DNA from: Chondrus crispus
Taxonomy: Eukaryota; Rhodophyta; Florideophyceae; Gigartinales; Gigartinaceae
Direction of reading: 5' to 3'
Length of the DNA: 64,000 nt
NCBI RefSeq assembly: GCF_000350225.1
Contig: NW_005179275.1
Span: 1-64,000 of the forward strand
The translations under genes were made by a program, and so were the position numbers. Under the pieces are notes generated by a model. The model had not been told where the DNA came from, ran no database searches, and was given only the letters and a program-made list of their open reading frames with translations. Below, in pieces: positions 33,282 to 42,801 of this stretch (the stretch's first letter is position 1; each line of letters opens with the position of its first letter).

Positions 33282-34157
33282 CTAGAAGCCTCGGCAGACC
33301 TCAAATTGGCTCCACCACGACGGAATGCGTTGATAACGATTCGCGTAATGGGACCTCGAGATTTCGCGCGCGTCCAACATCTGGTAGGCCACAAAATAAC
33401 CCGTGTCAGACCGAATACGGCGTTCGAAGCGCACTGTGTGCTGAAAGAAGGGGATGTTACCCCGCTTGATAAGTCGGAAATTAGGCGGAATTATGGCGTT
33501 GGTCCACATCATAGCGTCGCCCGAGACGGTCCGTTGGTTGAACCAAAGGCGGTTAGCTTCACGAGGAGGGTTATCGGAGGTCCAGGCCAGCATGTTATCG
33601 AGGTAAGACCGCTCGCCCTCGGTGCGAGACTGCCACGTGTCACAACCGAATTCCTCAGGGATGAGATCCTGCGTCAATGGCAGCTCAAGCCTGTCGCACA
33701 CAGCGGTCATGAAGCGGGTCGATAACACCGCACGACCACGAGGAGGTGTGTGACACAGGATGGAGGGAGGAATGGCGATGCGAGCCAACCAATCGTAAGA
33801 CCGAATAGCTTGAAGGGGGATTTGTCCTGGAAGCATACCGGCGCCGTCGGCGAACGAGTAAGCAGTGTCATCGAAGGCGCATACACCGGTCACAGAGAAC
33901 CATTTAGCGGAAGCAAAAAGCTCAGGATTAAGGCGCATGGCCTTATCGTGGAGCTCCGACGCAGCAGGGTATCGACGCGAGGACGGAGCGTTAGGATCGG
34001 AATCGATGTGGCCAACAGGGCTAGCATGTTGGGAATCAGGGGGTAATCGAGGGATGGAAGGAAGACTTAGGGGGTCGTGGGAGGTGGAAGAAAAGCCCAC
34101 GCCGTAGCGCTTGCGTTTGGTGCCACCGCTCGAGTGGCTCGGGGATGAAGGAAACAT
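33282..34157 (-). pseudogene. E2 antisense accessory ORF (aORF2)
   Basis: ATG at 34157, 124 bp inside the 3' LTR junction, minus strand. 291 aa are open; further minus-strand open sequence at 32307-33266 may be part of the same old gene, so this copy looks broken or shortened. The first 257 residues align with aORF3 of E3, both starting MFPSS. Shared blocks include AGMLPG, IPPSIL, FGCDTW, RTEGER, NIPFFQHTVRFER and RSDTGYF. A basic TKRKR patch near residue 13 could be a nuclear signal. No known domain recognised. Codon differences from aORF3 in the best-conserved block are silent, which supports a real protein. Confidence 0.75.
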
Positions 34158-34268
34158 GGGGCTCGTCTTGCTCTTGCACTTTCACCGATTGCCGGATACG
34201 GCGGTGTAGGGTTATGAGAGAAACGGCGAGGAGATTATACGATGGCGGAGCGGCGTACAAGAGCGCTC

Positions 34269-34280
34269 AGAAGGGGGATA
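34269..34280 (+). other. E2 polypurine tract
   Basis: AGAAGGGGGATA directly precedes the 3' LTR. The identical 12-mer precedes the E3 3' LTR (60405-60416). Confidence 0.8.
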
Positions 34281-35324
34281 TGTAGTACAAAACGCACCTG
34301 AAAAGGGGGGCGAAAAGAAAGGAAAATATTTGGGTATGAAAAGTAGTCCGGGTTGGGGGACACACGTGTGAATAATTGCACAGTTTCAATTTTTAATTAT
34401 TTAATTTTATTTAGTTAATTAGTTGGCATTAATTTTGCTGACATTAGATTAGATCTAGGATCTAGCGCCGAGAGCTACTGTAGTGACTCCGGCGGGGCGA
34501 TATATACCTTAGCCCTCTGACCACCAAGTCAGTAAAGGTAACCCGAGTTGCCGGAGTTAGATCTCGCCTTCGTCGAAGACCGCTTCCGTTCACGCGACGC
34601 GCTTCACTTCTACGCTGCTAACGACATCCTCTATTGCTGTGGGTCCCATTCGTTTTCCTTATCCTTTTACCTTTTCTATTTCTACATCCATTTTCCCTTA
34701 ATTGTGTTGGTTCCATTGGAGTCGGTTGCGACCGATCCGGTGTAGGTGTGTTCGCCATCGGGTAACACGTTGTGTAACGCTGCTACTGTTTCAAGTTCCA
34801 TCGGAAGGCTGTTGTAACGACGCCTCCGTCGAAGGTGTTACTGTATAAGACAGAGTTGGAACCGCCTAGCGCGATCACGATCGCGCTGGTGAGGGTGTTT
34901 TTTGCCATCGGGTAACACGTCGGTAGTAGCGTTGCTACACGGTCACGATCCCGTCGGGTAGTGCTGAACAAGCCCCCGTCGAAGACCTTGAATTATACGC
35001 AAGGTGCTGAAGACGCTCGTCGAGCATTGGCCTTACAACCCAGCGAACCGCGGTTACATTCTCGTACAAAAGCCCAACCCGCACTCGCCGACCACTCAAG
35101 TCTTCACAAGTCTCTACCACCATTATCCTCCCGGGCCGGGTATCTTTCCTTAACCCTCCCGTCGGAGTCGAGCTACCGTCGGCCGCAAGCCCACACAAGG
35201 GGAAAGGGAGTCTCTAACGCTCCGTAGCGCGTGCCGTCGGCAGTGGTTGTTGCTGTTGCTGTTTTTCTTCTTTTTGTTTGACCGTCGGACTGTGTTCGCG
35301 GCCTGCCAGGCACATTGCACTACA
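34281..35324 (+). repeat. E2 3' LTR (A-type)
   Basis: 1044 bp, the same length as the 5' LTR, with about 25 differences by eye spread along it. Ends in ATTGCACTACA and is followed by the GGCTT duplication and the resumed pogo-like transposase. A TATATA motif lies at 34501-34506. Its outer part faces the antisense ORF, so it may also drive that gene. Confidence 0.95.
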
Positions 35325-36781
35325 GGCTTTCCTCTCAGCAATGAGTATATCGGTGATGCAGTCGAGATTCTCGTCGCGTCGTTTCCTGCAGATCACCGAG
35401 CAAAACCACCCTTCGTAAACAACAGACCTAGAAAAAAAATCTTCCGCAATTTTTGTGCTCTCCATAGCGATCGCATCCGCCTCAGATGCTGTTCGAAGGA
35501 GGAGGAGTTGCGCTGGAGGGCAGGCAGCGCAGATGTCCTCACATCCCATTTAATTGAGGTGCACAAGCTCATCGCAGACAACAGGATGGATTAATATCAT
35601 ATTGCCAATCTTGACGAGACTGGCATATCCCCAACCGTGATAGTTTGAAATCCAGCCACAAGAAGGCATACGTAACAAAATCTTCTAAACTAGGGTGCTC
35701 TCTTCAGCGTTCTCCTGAGTTCCAAAACATTGAAAGGTTAACAATTATGCCTGTAGTAGTTTTTGCGAGTGGTTGCGTTGGAAGGCCTTTGTTTGTCGTA
35801 AAAGGCAAGTCGCTTAATTATCGTGTGACAAAGTCTGCAGCAGGAGAGCGAGTGGAGACAATTGCAGATTGTCTCCCAACCGGTAGCGTTATCACTTGTC
35901 GTGAAGACATTGCAGGCGTGGACTCTCAAAATTTTTATGAATAGGCGCGTGTGTTTGTGGATGACAACAAAATAAGATTGAGCAGTGGCAAGACACTTTT
36001 ATTGCTTGACGGTTACAGGATCCACATGAGGTACAGGACAATGCAGTTTTTTCACGATGCTGGAGTCATCGTGTACGCTTTTCCGGCGCACACTAGCGGT
36101 ATTACACAACTGTTGGATGTTTCTGTGTTCGCCGTATTTAAAAACAAGCTTCGAGATCTTGTTGAGAGCCTATCAAGTCACACGAAGGACAATGTCTACG
36201 ACCGGTTTGATTTTCTGATGCTTGTAAAACAGGCATACAGCATGACTTTTACGAGAAGCACCATTGCCTCTGGTTTCGCGAAGGCAGGTATATACCCTGC
36301 CAACCTCTCGCACGTCTTCAGTGTGCCGCGGCCAAGGTCTTTTTCCCACTTAAATGAATTGATCTCTTCAGTTGATATTGAGAAAATATTGGAAGATAAG
36401 CGGGAGAAGCGGAGGAAGAATATCGGTTTGCAGCCTGTGGTGTTAAAGAACGGGTTCCTGGATACTACATTTGGCTTATGTCTCACGTCTGAAGACGCTT
36501 TAAAAAAAGCCAAGGCAAAGGATGCGGTGGACAAAGCCAGAAAGGCAGAACTAGCAAGAAAGGAGGCCGACAAAGCAGAGCGCGAAGCCATCGCTTGTGA
36601 AAGATTAAGGCGAGAGCGACTACGTTTGGAACGCAAAGCAATGAATTTCCGGGTTCTTGTTTATGGAGTGGAAGGCATGCTGCCACGGCCGATGTTGGAG
36701 CGCCGCATGGTGGCGAAACGTCGGACAACAGAAAGAAACAATCGCCGTTGTGTGGAGGCTGTGAATCAGTTGATAGGTTAA
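35325..36781 (+). pseudogene. pogo-like transposase, DDE_1 catalytic part
   Basis: Right half of the transposase, cut off by E2. Motifs of the DDE_1 superfamily are visible: NLDETGIS (first Asp, about 35606), LLLDGYRIHM (second Asp, about 36000) and the PAHTSGITQLLDVSVFAVFKNKL region with the third Asp (about 36085-36150). A Lys/Glu/Arg-rich tail follows. Besides the E2 insertion, the frame has a TAA at 35592-35594, a change of frame between about 35606 and 35645, and a TAG at 35942-35944, so it is inactive. The 276 codons after 35951 are open. Together with the HTH half, the length fits a normal pogo/Tigger transposase. Confidence 0.85.
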
Positions 36782-36784
36782 CTG

Positions 36785-37067
36785 TTGCCGCAGTGGGGAT
36801 CGAAATTCAAAATAAAAATTTGCATGTTTTTTGCAGTAGCCAATAAATTGGCTGTTCAGATTAGGGGGGCCTCAGAACTGGCAACTTGTTGTTCATTCAC
36901 ATTCGCTTCTTTTCGCATTGAGACCATTGTTTCTCCATACCGGTTTTGAGGCTTGACAATATGTCGCCACGCTTCAAGAAAATTCAAATCTTGTTCAAAA
37001 CGGACGTCTAAAAGATATTATGTTTTTAAAATCTTTGATTTGTTCAACTTGTGGGGCTACCCCCTTG
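36785..37067. other. 3' untranslated end of pogo-like element
   Basis: AT-rich sequence after the transposase stop, ending in the right inverted repeat (37051-37067) and TA. No gene seen. Confidence 0.7.
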
Positions 37068-37071
37068 TACA

Positions 37072-37276
37072 GAGTTTGCCGTGACACGGCAGCCTGGGTC
37101 TCTTGTTGTGAATAACAAGGACCTGACTATCGGTGTTGACCATGTCGTGGGAAGGAGATGCTCTGTCGGGTATGCAGAAGCAAAGCGTGAGTCGATCCGT
37201 GATGGGTGTCTCATTGTGAGAGAAGCACTACTTACAGAAGGCACGAGGCACGAGGGTTGTGGAAAGTGGCACGGCG
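37072..37276 (+). promoter_or_regulatory. upstream region of the Sel1 gene
   Basis: 205 bp between the former outer end of element M's LTR (CA at 37070-37071) and the Sel1-protein ATG. It must hold the core promoter and 5' UTR if the gene is still active, since transposons begin directly upstream. A short open frame covers it, but no domain or TATA box is recognised. Confidence 0.35.
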
Positions 37277-38816
37277 ATGTCGAACCAGACTGAAGACCCC
37301 AAGGACTTGATTCGTAAGGCGGAGAATCTGATTGGCAGAGGACATGAAAATTTCGGGAGGGCCATTTTTCTGCTCAAGATAGCGAAATTGGAGAGGAATG
37401 ACATTGGCGCCCTGTGCAGATGTGTGAGAATTCTGTCTGATTCGGGGTTGACAATGATGTATGCGAGGAGGACATCGAACTCAAGACAAGCGGCGCAAAT
37501 GATCAAAGCGTTCTTTCATACCAAGTTGCATACAAGCTTGACATCTACGTCAACAAGCGGTGACGATGGGTTTGAGCAGCTGTTTGATTTGTTTGCGAAG
37601 CTAGCGTTGGAGCAGAGTTTTGATGGAATGATCGTGGATTTGTTCGTACAAGCGCTCGATGATGCGATTGACTTGGACGCGGCCAGAAGCGTTCGAAAAT
37701 ATCATGCATGGATACGAAAAGCGATTGTGTGTTCCCAGAAATGGATTCAGTTGGACAATCTTGCCAAGTTTTCGGACTTGGGCGTTAGAAATGGCGGGGA
37801 TGTGAAGTCGGGGGAAGCGAAAGGCGATGGTGTTGGAAAGGAGGCCTTTTTCTCTGAAGGAGAGGTGACCGAGTGTGACATTATGACGTATAATCTTGTT
37901 GGCAAGGCTTTGCTGGAACGCATGATGAGCGAATACGCGACGTTGTTTTCAAGAGAAAGAATTTGGATTGTGCTGGGTACTGCCGGACAGGGGGCTCCTC
38001 GGTTTACTAGTGCGTGGGAGAGACAAAATGCAGGAAGTCAGGGTGCGAATTCAAGCGCAAAAGCCATGATTCGCCTTGGACTTCTTTTCGCGCGAGGGGC
38101 ACGAGGGGTGGGTCGTGATGCTCGACAAGCGAAACTTCTATACGAAACTGCGGTCGAAGAGCACGAAAGCTGTACGGCGATGGTGAACCTCGCCATTTTG
38201 CTGAAACAAGGTGCCGAAGGAGTAGAGCGTAACGCGGTGCGATCTTTGGAGCTGTATGAGCACGCTATCGAGAAGGGTGACGACGTCAGTGCGATGGTGT
38301 TGCTCGGTGTTTTGCTCGAAGAAGGTGCCGAAGGAGTAGAGCGTGATGCGGTGCGATCTATGGAGCTGTACGAGCGCGCTATCGAGAAGGGTGAGGACGT
38401 CAATGCCATGGTGAACCTCGGTGTTTTGCTCGAAGAAGGTGCCGAAGGAGTAGAGCGTGACGCGGTGCGCGCTGTGGCATTGTATGATCGCGCAATGGCG
38501 AAAGGAAATTCCGGTAACGCGACTTGTAATCTTGCGATGACGTTGAGGGACGGAGCGGAAGGGGTGGAGCGCAATTCGGTGCGTGCGGTGGAGCTGTTTG
38601 AGATGGACACCAAGGAACGGAAGCAGAGCAAGTCAATGGTGTGTCTTGGAAACATGATGCGGGACGGGGGCGGACGGGGTGGCCCGCGATACGGATCGGG
38701 CGATACAGTTGTACGAGATGGCGGTCGAGGAAGACAAAAACGCGGAGGCGGTAGCCCAACTTGCGGCGTTGCAGCGGGACAGATCAGACGGCAGTACGCG
38801 GGACGAGGGTGAGTGA
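37277..38816 (+). CDS. Sel1-like repeat protein
   Basis: Host gene starting at ATG 37277 (MSNQTEDPKDLIRK). An upstream in-frame GTG at 37259 is not expected in a eukaryote. Residues 1-250 are a helical region of unknown family. From about residue 255, five 38-aa Sel1-like (SLR) repeats follow with the pattern AMVNLGVLLEEGAEGVERDAV...LYERAIEKG. SLR proteins are solenoid scaffolds for protein complexes; the partner is unknown here. Repeats two to four are also near-identical in DNA (114-bp units, about 38200-38540), so they were copied recently. As read, the frame ends at 38812. After a run of five G at 38666-38670, however, the next frame continues the repeat pattern (GVARDTDRAIQLYEMAVEE) to a stop at 38814-38816. 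That points to a one-base frameshift, real or from sequencing. Confidence 0.85.
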
Positions 38817-38860
38817 GAAGTTCTCACTCACCCTCGCCGCCTTCTCACCGAAGAAGGCGG
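38808..38860. other. two adjacent hairpins at the Sel1 gene 3' end
   Basis: First: GGTGAGTGAGAA (38808-38819) and TTCTCACTCACC (38821-38832), a perfect 12-bp stem with a one-base centre that includes the stop codon. Second: CCGCCTTCT (38837-38845) and AGAAGGCGG (38852-38860), a 9-bp stem with a 6-base loop. They could shape the mRNA 3' end. The first is so tight that it may be a cruciform or a copying scar. Confidence 0.7.
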
Positions 38861-39382
38861 GGGCGGGATGGGAGGCGAGGGCAGTGGCGGGGGAGGTACA
38901 GTACCACATGGATAGGCGGCGTAATGTAACACATTTTTGGTGTAATTGTTTTGGGTGTAATTATTATAATTATATTGGACAACAGTAACACGTGTACAGT
39001 AGTGCATTCGTCATCGCCGCGATGGCTTCCTCCTTCGGCCGGGGAGGAAGACAGAGAAAGATGAGGACGGCGCGGGACTGCAGAGTTGCGGGCGAGTCTC
39101 CGGCACCTGTGGCCACCGTCGACTCGGTGTTAATCGAAAACACTCATCTGTACTCTAACGGTACTCCGTTTCCATTAAAAGAAAAGTAGGCGACCTTCCT
39201 CACCCCCTTACCAGAATCCATCGGTCGCCCAGTTTAGCCCATCCCTCAGTCGGCCTCCGACAGCTCCGTCTGCATGGCTCCGTGGCTCACCGCCTGCCGC
39301 ATCGCTTTCGCCGTCTCGCCGCCGACTCGGTGCGCGCGTCACGTGCTGCCATCCGCATGCCGGGCCGCGGCCGCTGCGGCGC
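38861..39382. other. intergenic stretch and possible RsmG leader
   Basis: No clear gene. Positions 38930-38990 are AT-rich. The RsmG frame is open from 39179 but has no ATG. An ATG at 39274 lies in another frame and opens MAPWLTACRIAFAVSPP, which resembles a transit-peptide start. A short plus-strand frame at 39022-39189 (MASSFGRGG) has no known domain. Confidence 0.4.
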
Positions 39383-40189
39383 GTGGCGCTGCGCGGCTGC
39401 GCGACGCAGCAAAACATCACCACCACGCACGCGGTGCCGCGCCGCGCCGCCCACGCGCAGGGCCTGGACGTGGCGCGGCTCAACACCCTCGTGCGGCTCA
39501 CGGATCTGCTGCTCAGCGAGAGCAAGCGGTACAACCTCACGGCGATCCGCACGCGCGACGCCGTGCTGCTTAAGCACGTCATGGACGGGCTTTGCCTGCT
39601 GCCGGCGCTGGACGCGGAGGCCGCGGCCGCGGCCGCGGCTACCGGGCTACGCGTCGTCGATGTCGGCACGGGCGCGGGGTTCCCGGGCCTCGTCCTGGCC
39701 ATCGCGAGGCCGCAGTGGGACGTCACGCTGCTCGAGGCCGCGCGCAAGAAGACGCGCTTCCACGACATCGTGGGACGCGAGCTGGCCCTGGGCAACGTCA
39801 CGTCCGTGTGGCGGAGGGCAGAAGAGGTCGGGCAGAGTAAGATGCATCGGGGGCGGTATGACGCGGTCGTGGCACGGTCGTTGGCGGAAATGCGTGGTTG
39901 CTGCGAACTGTGCGTGCTGCTGGCAAAGGTGGGGGGCGTGTTATTCGCGCAGAAGAGCGTGGGCGCGGGCGCTGAGGAGATCGCCGCCGCGAAGGAGGCC
40001 GTCAGAAGGCTGGGCGGGAAGCTAGAAAGTGTGCGCGAGGCGTGGCCGTAGAAGTGGATGCAGGGGCAGGGGGAAGAGGCGGAAGAGGTTGACGGAAGGA
40101 AGAAGTGTATTGTGGCCGTAAGAAAGGTGAAGGCAACGCCACGGGCGTTTCCGAGGTTGCCGGGGGTGCCGAAGAAGACGCCTTTGTAA
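39383..40189 (+). CDS. rsmG: 16S rRNA (guanine-N7) methyltransferase RsmG/GidB, with in-frame TAG
   Basis: RsmG transfers a methyl group from S-adenosylmethionine to N7 of a guanine in the 530 loop of small-subunit rRNA (G527 in E. coli). A nuclear copy would serve plastid or mitochondrial ribosomes. Counting from 39383: YNLTAIR near 49, the SAM-binding VVDVGTGAGFPGL near 91-104, LLEAARKKTRF near 116-126, and ARSLAEM near 164. The frame meets TAG at 40049-40051, yet in the same frame the next 45 codons read a typical RsmG C-terminus (KCIVAVRKVKATP then FPRLPGVPKKTPL) to TAA at 40187-40189. No in-frame ATG precedes the conserved core; 39383 is GTG. So the gene is either freshly damaged, mis-sequenced, or expressed by read-through and an unusual start. 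GC is much higher than in its neighbours. A transit peptide is likely but not readable. Confidence 0.8.
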
Positions 40190-42801
40190 GACCGCGAATA
40201 GGGTTTGCGAGGAGAGAAAGTCGTCGGGAGAACGGAGAGAGGAAAGATGTCGGTTGAGAGCTGTGGCAGGGAATAGGAGCGCGTGTTGGGTGAAAAGCAC
40301 ATCGAGCATTGCAAGGGGCGCACATGGATGTCTTGCGAGAAGAAGAGCGCAAGCGCATTGCAAAAGGCACAGTTCGCTATGGCAATGTGACATACGAAGT
40401 AAGAAGTTGCAGAGCGGCCCCGATCGAGACTTGTGACGCCATTAGGAATTGGTTTATCTCGAGACATTGTTTCGCTGCCGTTCCCCTCCTCCTTTCCGTT
40501 CCCCTCCTCCTTCGTGCCCCTCCTTCGTGCCAAGCAGCGGCCTGCTTGGCACGAAGGAGGGGCACTGTATCGATACTGTACAATATCATGTGTCCCCCCC
40601 TGACACCGAAAGATTTTGACCTTGTCCCCCTCCCAATCTCAGAATGACCCTAAAAAGAACTGGGAGTACTGTAGATCTCATCGCATGTCATGTCTCGTCA
40701 TGCCCATCTGGGTGGTGCGTGAAAATATAAAATGTCAACAATGAAGCCGAAGAAGCACGTTGTAGATACGGTACACTGTAGTGGGCGCCTGCCCACGACT
40801 TTATTTACAACTTGCTTAGGCGCAACTATGCCTTTCTGCACTCATGGGGGTAAAGGATTGCAGCGAGTTTTCAAACTCGTATCGAATCTCGATCCAATGT
40901 TCCGCTGCTTCATGAGGACACACCCCCTCATCTTGGACTGCCAAAATGCATCTCAAGCCTTTCCCATTCACCCGAAACACACTGCACACTGTGGACCGTA
41001 TTGACTTCTTCAGTTCGCCCAATCGCAACTTTGGTTCTCATGCCTCAGGTTGGCGCCATTCTACCAAACGCTCCCCTCGCTGCCTGCTTCGCTGCAAGCA
41101 CCGCCCGGACACTCGCCAATTCTGCTCTGGCCGCCACCGTTGACGCCGCCGCTACAGGCGCCGCCGCTACAGACGCCGCCTCCAATGACATCCAACAGCA
41201 CGCTCCTACTGCGTTTGTGCACCCTCTCGCGGCCACGCACCGCCCTCCTCTCGCACTCCTCTTGACGACCTGGCCCCGCCTCAAGAGTCGCCACCCGTCC
41301 TCACTCCGCCCCAGGAGGTAAACCCAGTCAGCCCCCCAGACGAGATGGCACCCGCACCGTTACCTCCCTCTACTGTATGTGCGGATGGCCACAATCCCTC
41401 TTTTTCGCCCAAGGCTGCAGACACACTCCACAAATGAGCCCCTAACATAAACTCTTATCCCTCCGCGCCTCCCTCCCATCACCTCCCCCTCTCGGTGCTA
41501 CGTCCATGTGGTACAAGTTAGGGGTAGACTAGCTGTGTCTGTGAGCATACGGACTCTCATGAATAGCATCACTCATAGTACCCGAAATCGGTACGAGCTG
41601 CTGAACTGTTTGTGCTAAGCAGTCATGTTAAACGCGACCTCCCGGCGTCCTTCACTGGGCGTACCTCATTTCCGTCGAGCACCTGAATTACCTCCATCGC
41701 CAGCCGGAATCTGCGCCATCGGCACTTCTTCAACAGCACTCATGCTGACAAAGGCCAGGTCACCACCCATTCTGTCACCAGCTCCCCCTCTGCTCCGAAC
41801 AGGTACACACGATCATGCGCGTTCGGGCGCCCCGCCTTTGCGCCGAGCTTGAGCATGCCAGAGCAGGAAAAGTCCAGCCCCGACCATAGTTCCTCCATCC
41901 CCAAAAACTCCTGGTGCTGCGGCGTTAGCAGCTCCCCGCGTCGCGTAGCCGCGCCCCCACGCCACCCTGCAGTGACTTTGTTTCCAGCCGATGTCGCAGT
42001 CTCCCTCGCGCGCCGACTTGGAAATGTTTCATAATTTCCACCGGCCCGCTCGCCGGCGCCACGGATGCGGTGTACGCCCCCTCCGCCGCACCGTATCGCG
42101 CGGGTCATGCCCCTGGGCTCGTCCAGCTCTGTGCCCAATGCCCACCTCGTCGGCAGAGTTGCCTTCAGTGAGGGCCCCGCGCGCCGCAGCCCCCTTCACG
42201 GCGGCCACCTTCTTGCTCGGGCGCGAGTGGCCCACGGCCCGCACGAGGCCGCGTGAGAGGCGCAGTTGCGGCCGCGTGCAAGATTGAGAGAGACGCGCTG
42301 CAGACGGGGAGGAGCGCGTCGGGACACTTGTGGTGCGCGGCGAAACGTGCCGAGGAAGGGAGCGGGTTTGGAGCGCCGATGATGCGTGAAACAACCATGC
42401 CTTCAGCAATGCTTCTGAATTGCCAGCACGAGTTTTGTGCCAAGGGCCAATTCGTGTACCTTCGTACTGTAGCACCTTTGGGCGATACAAAGAGCCCCAA
42501 GTCCAATTTTCCAACAGGTTTGTTCAGTTACGGTCTGACCATAATACTGTTTACTGCAGTAGCGCCTTCCCCGCTCTCATGAAATAAGTAGTGGTCAGTT
42601 GTTCAAGTTTGGTGTTGTCCAAAACACGAAAGTTGAACAGTGATCTAATGCGGTGCGGAATGGCCATCCGTTGTCGCACTTGTGCTGCTACGGGGCACGT
42701 TTTCGTATCTTCGATGCAAGGGGAATCGCCATACTTACCACACCATGTGCACTATTCACATATATTTACAAGACGCATTGAGATGAGGATGGCGAAACTA
42801 G
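40190..42801. other. 2.6-kb stretch without a recognised gene
   Basis: Several open frames of 100-160 codons occur on both strands (for example minus 42029-42514 and 41740-42138, plus 41001-41321), but none shows a known domain and they overlap one another. A short triplet-like GCCGCCGCTACAG repeat lies near 41145-41180. The strong inverted repeat at 40514-40565 is listed separately. An old decayed gene copy cannot be excluded. Confidence 0.5.
40514..40565. repeat. perfect 24-bp inverted repeat with 4-base loop
   Basis: The arms 40514-40537 and 40542-40565 are exact reverse complements (left arm begins GTGCCCCTCC, right arm ends GGAGGGGCAC), with CGGC between. Just upstream, TTCCCCTCCTCCTT units recur two to three times (about 40482-40513). 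No transposon ends are evident. Likely a very stable RNA hairpin or cruciform. Confidence 0.85.

Larger units (their letters stand above)
20729..35324 (+). mobile_element. E2: Ty3/gypsy element, both LTRs, TSD GGCTT
   Basis: A 14.6-kb element with LTRs of equal length (1044 bp) and a perfect target duplication GGCTT at 20724-20728 and 35325-35329. Parts in order: 5' LTR, primer site, gag, pol with chromodomain, a 3.6-kb untranslated stretch, antisense ORF, polypurine tract, 3' LTR. By eye the LTRs differ at about 25 of 1044 positions (about 97.6% identity), so it is a moderately recent insertion. It is broken, with roughly ten breaks across gag, pol and the antisense ORF. It belongs to the same lineage as E3. 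Confidence 0.95.
20195..37067 (+). mobile_element. pogo/Tigger-like DNA transposon, split by E2
   Basis: Terminal inverted repeats: left CAAGGGGGTGCCCCCAC (20195-20211); right end, read inward, CAAGGGGGTAGCCCCAC (37067-37051). Similarity goes on inward through GTTGAACAA and AGATTTTAAA on both sides, the left end having about 20 extra bases. Both ends are bordered by TA (20193-20194 and 37068-37069), the duplication typical of Tc1/mariner-pogo transposons. Without E2 the element is about 2.28 kb, normal for a pogo/Tigger transposon with one gene. The left part is 20195-20728, the right part 35325-37067. Confidence 0.9.

Noticed and set aside
42029-42514. A 161-codon minus-strand ORF and its overlapping neighbours in 41.7-42.5 kb
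   Set aside because: Several frames are open at once, which is expected at this GC content, and none has a recognisable domain.
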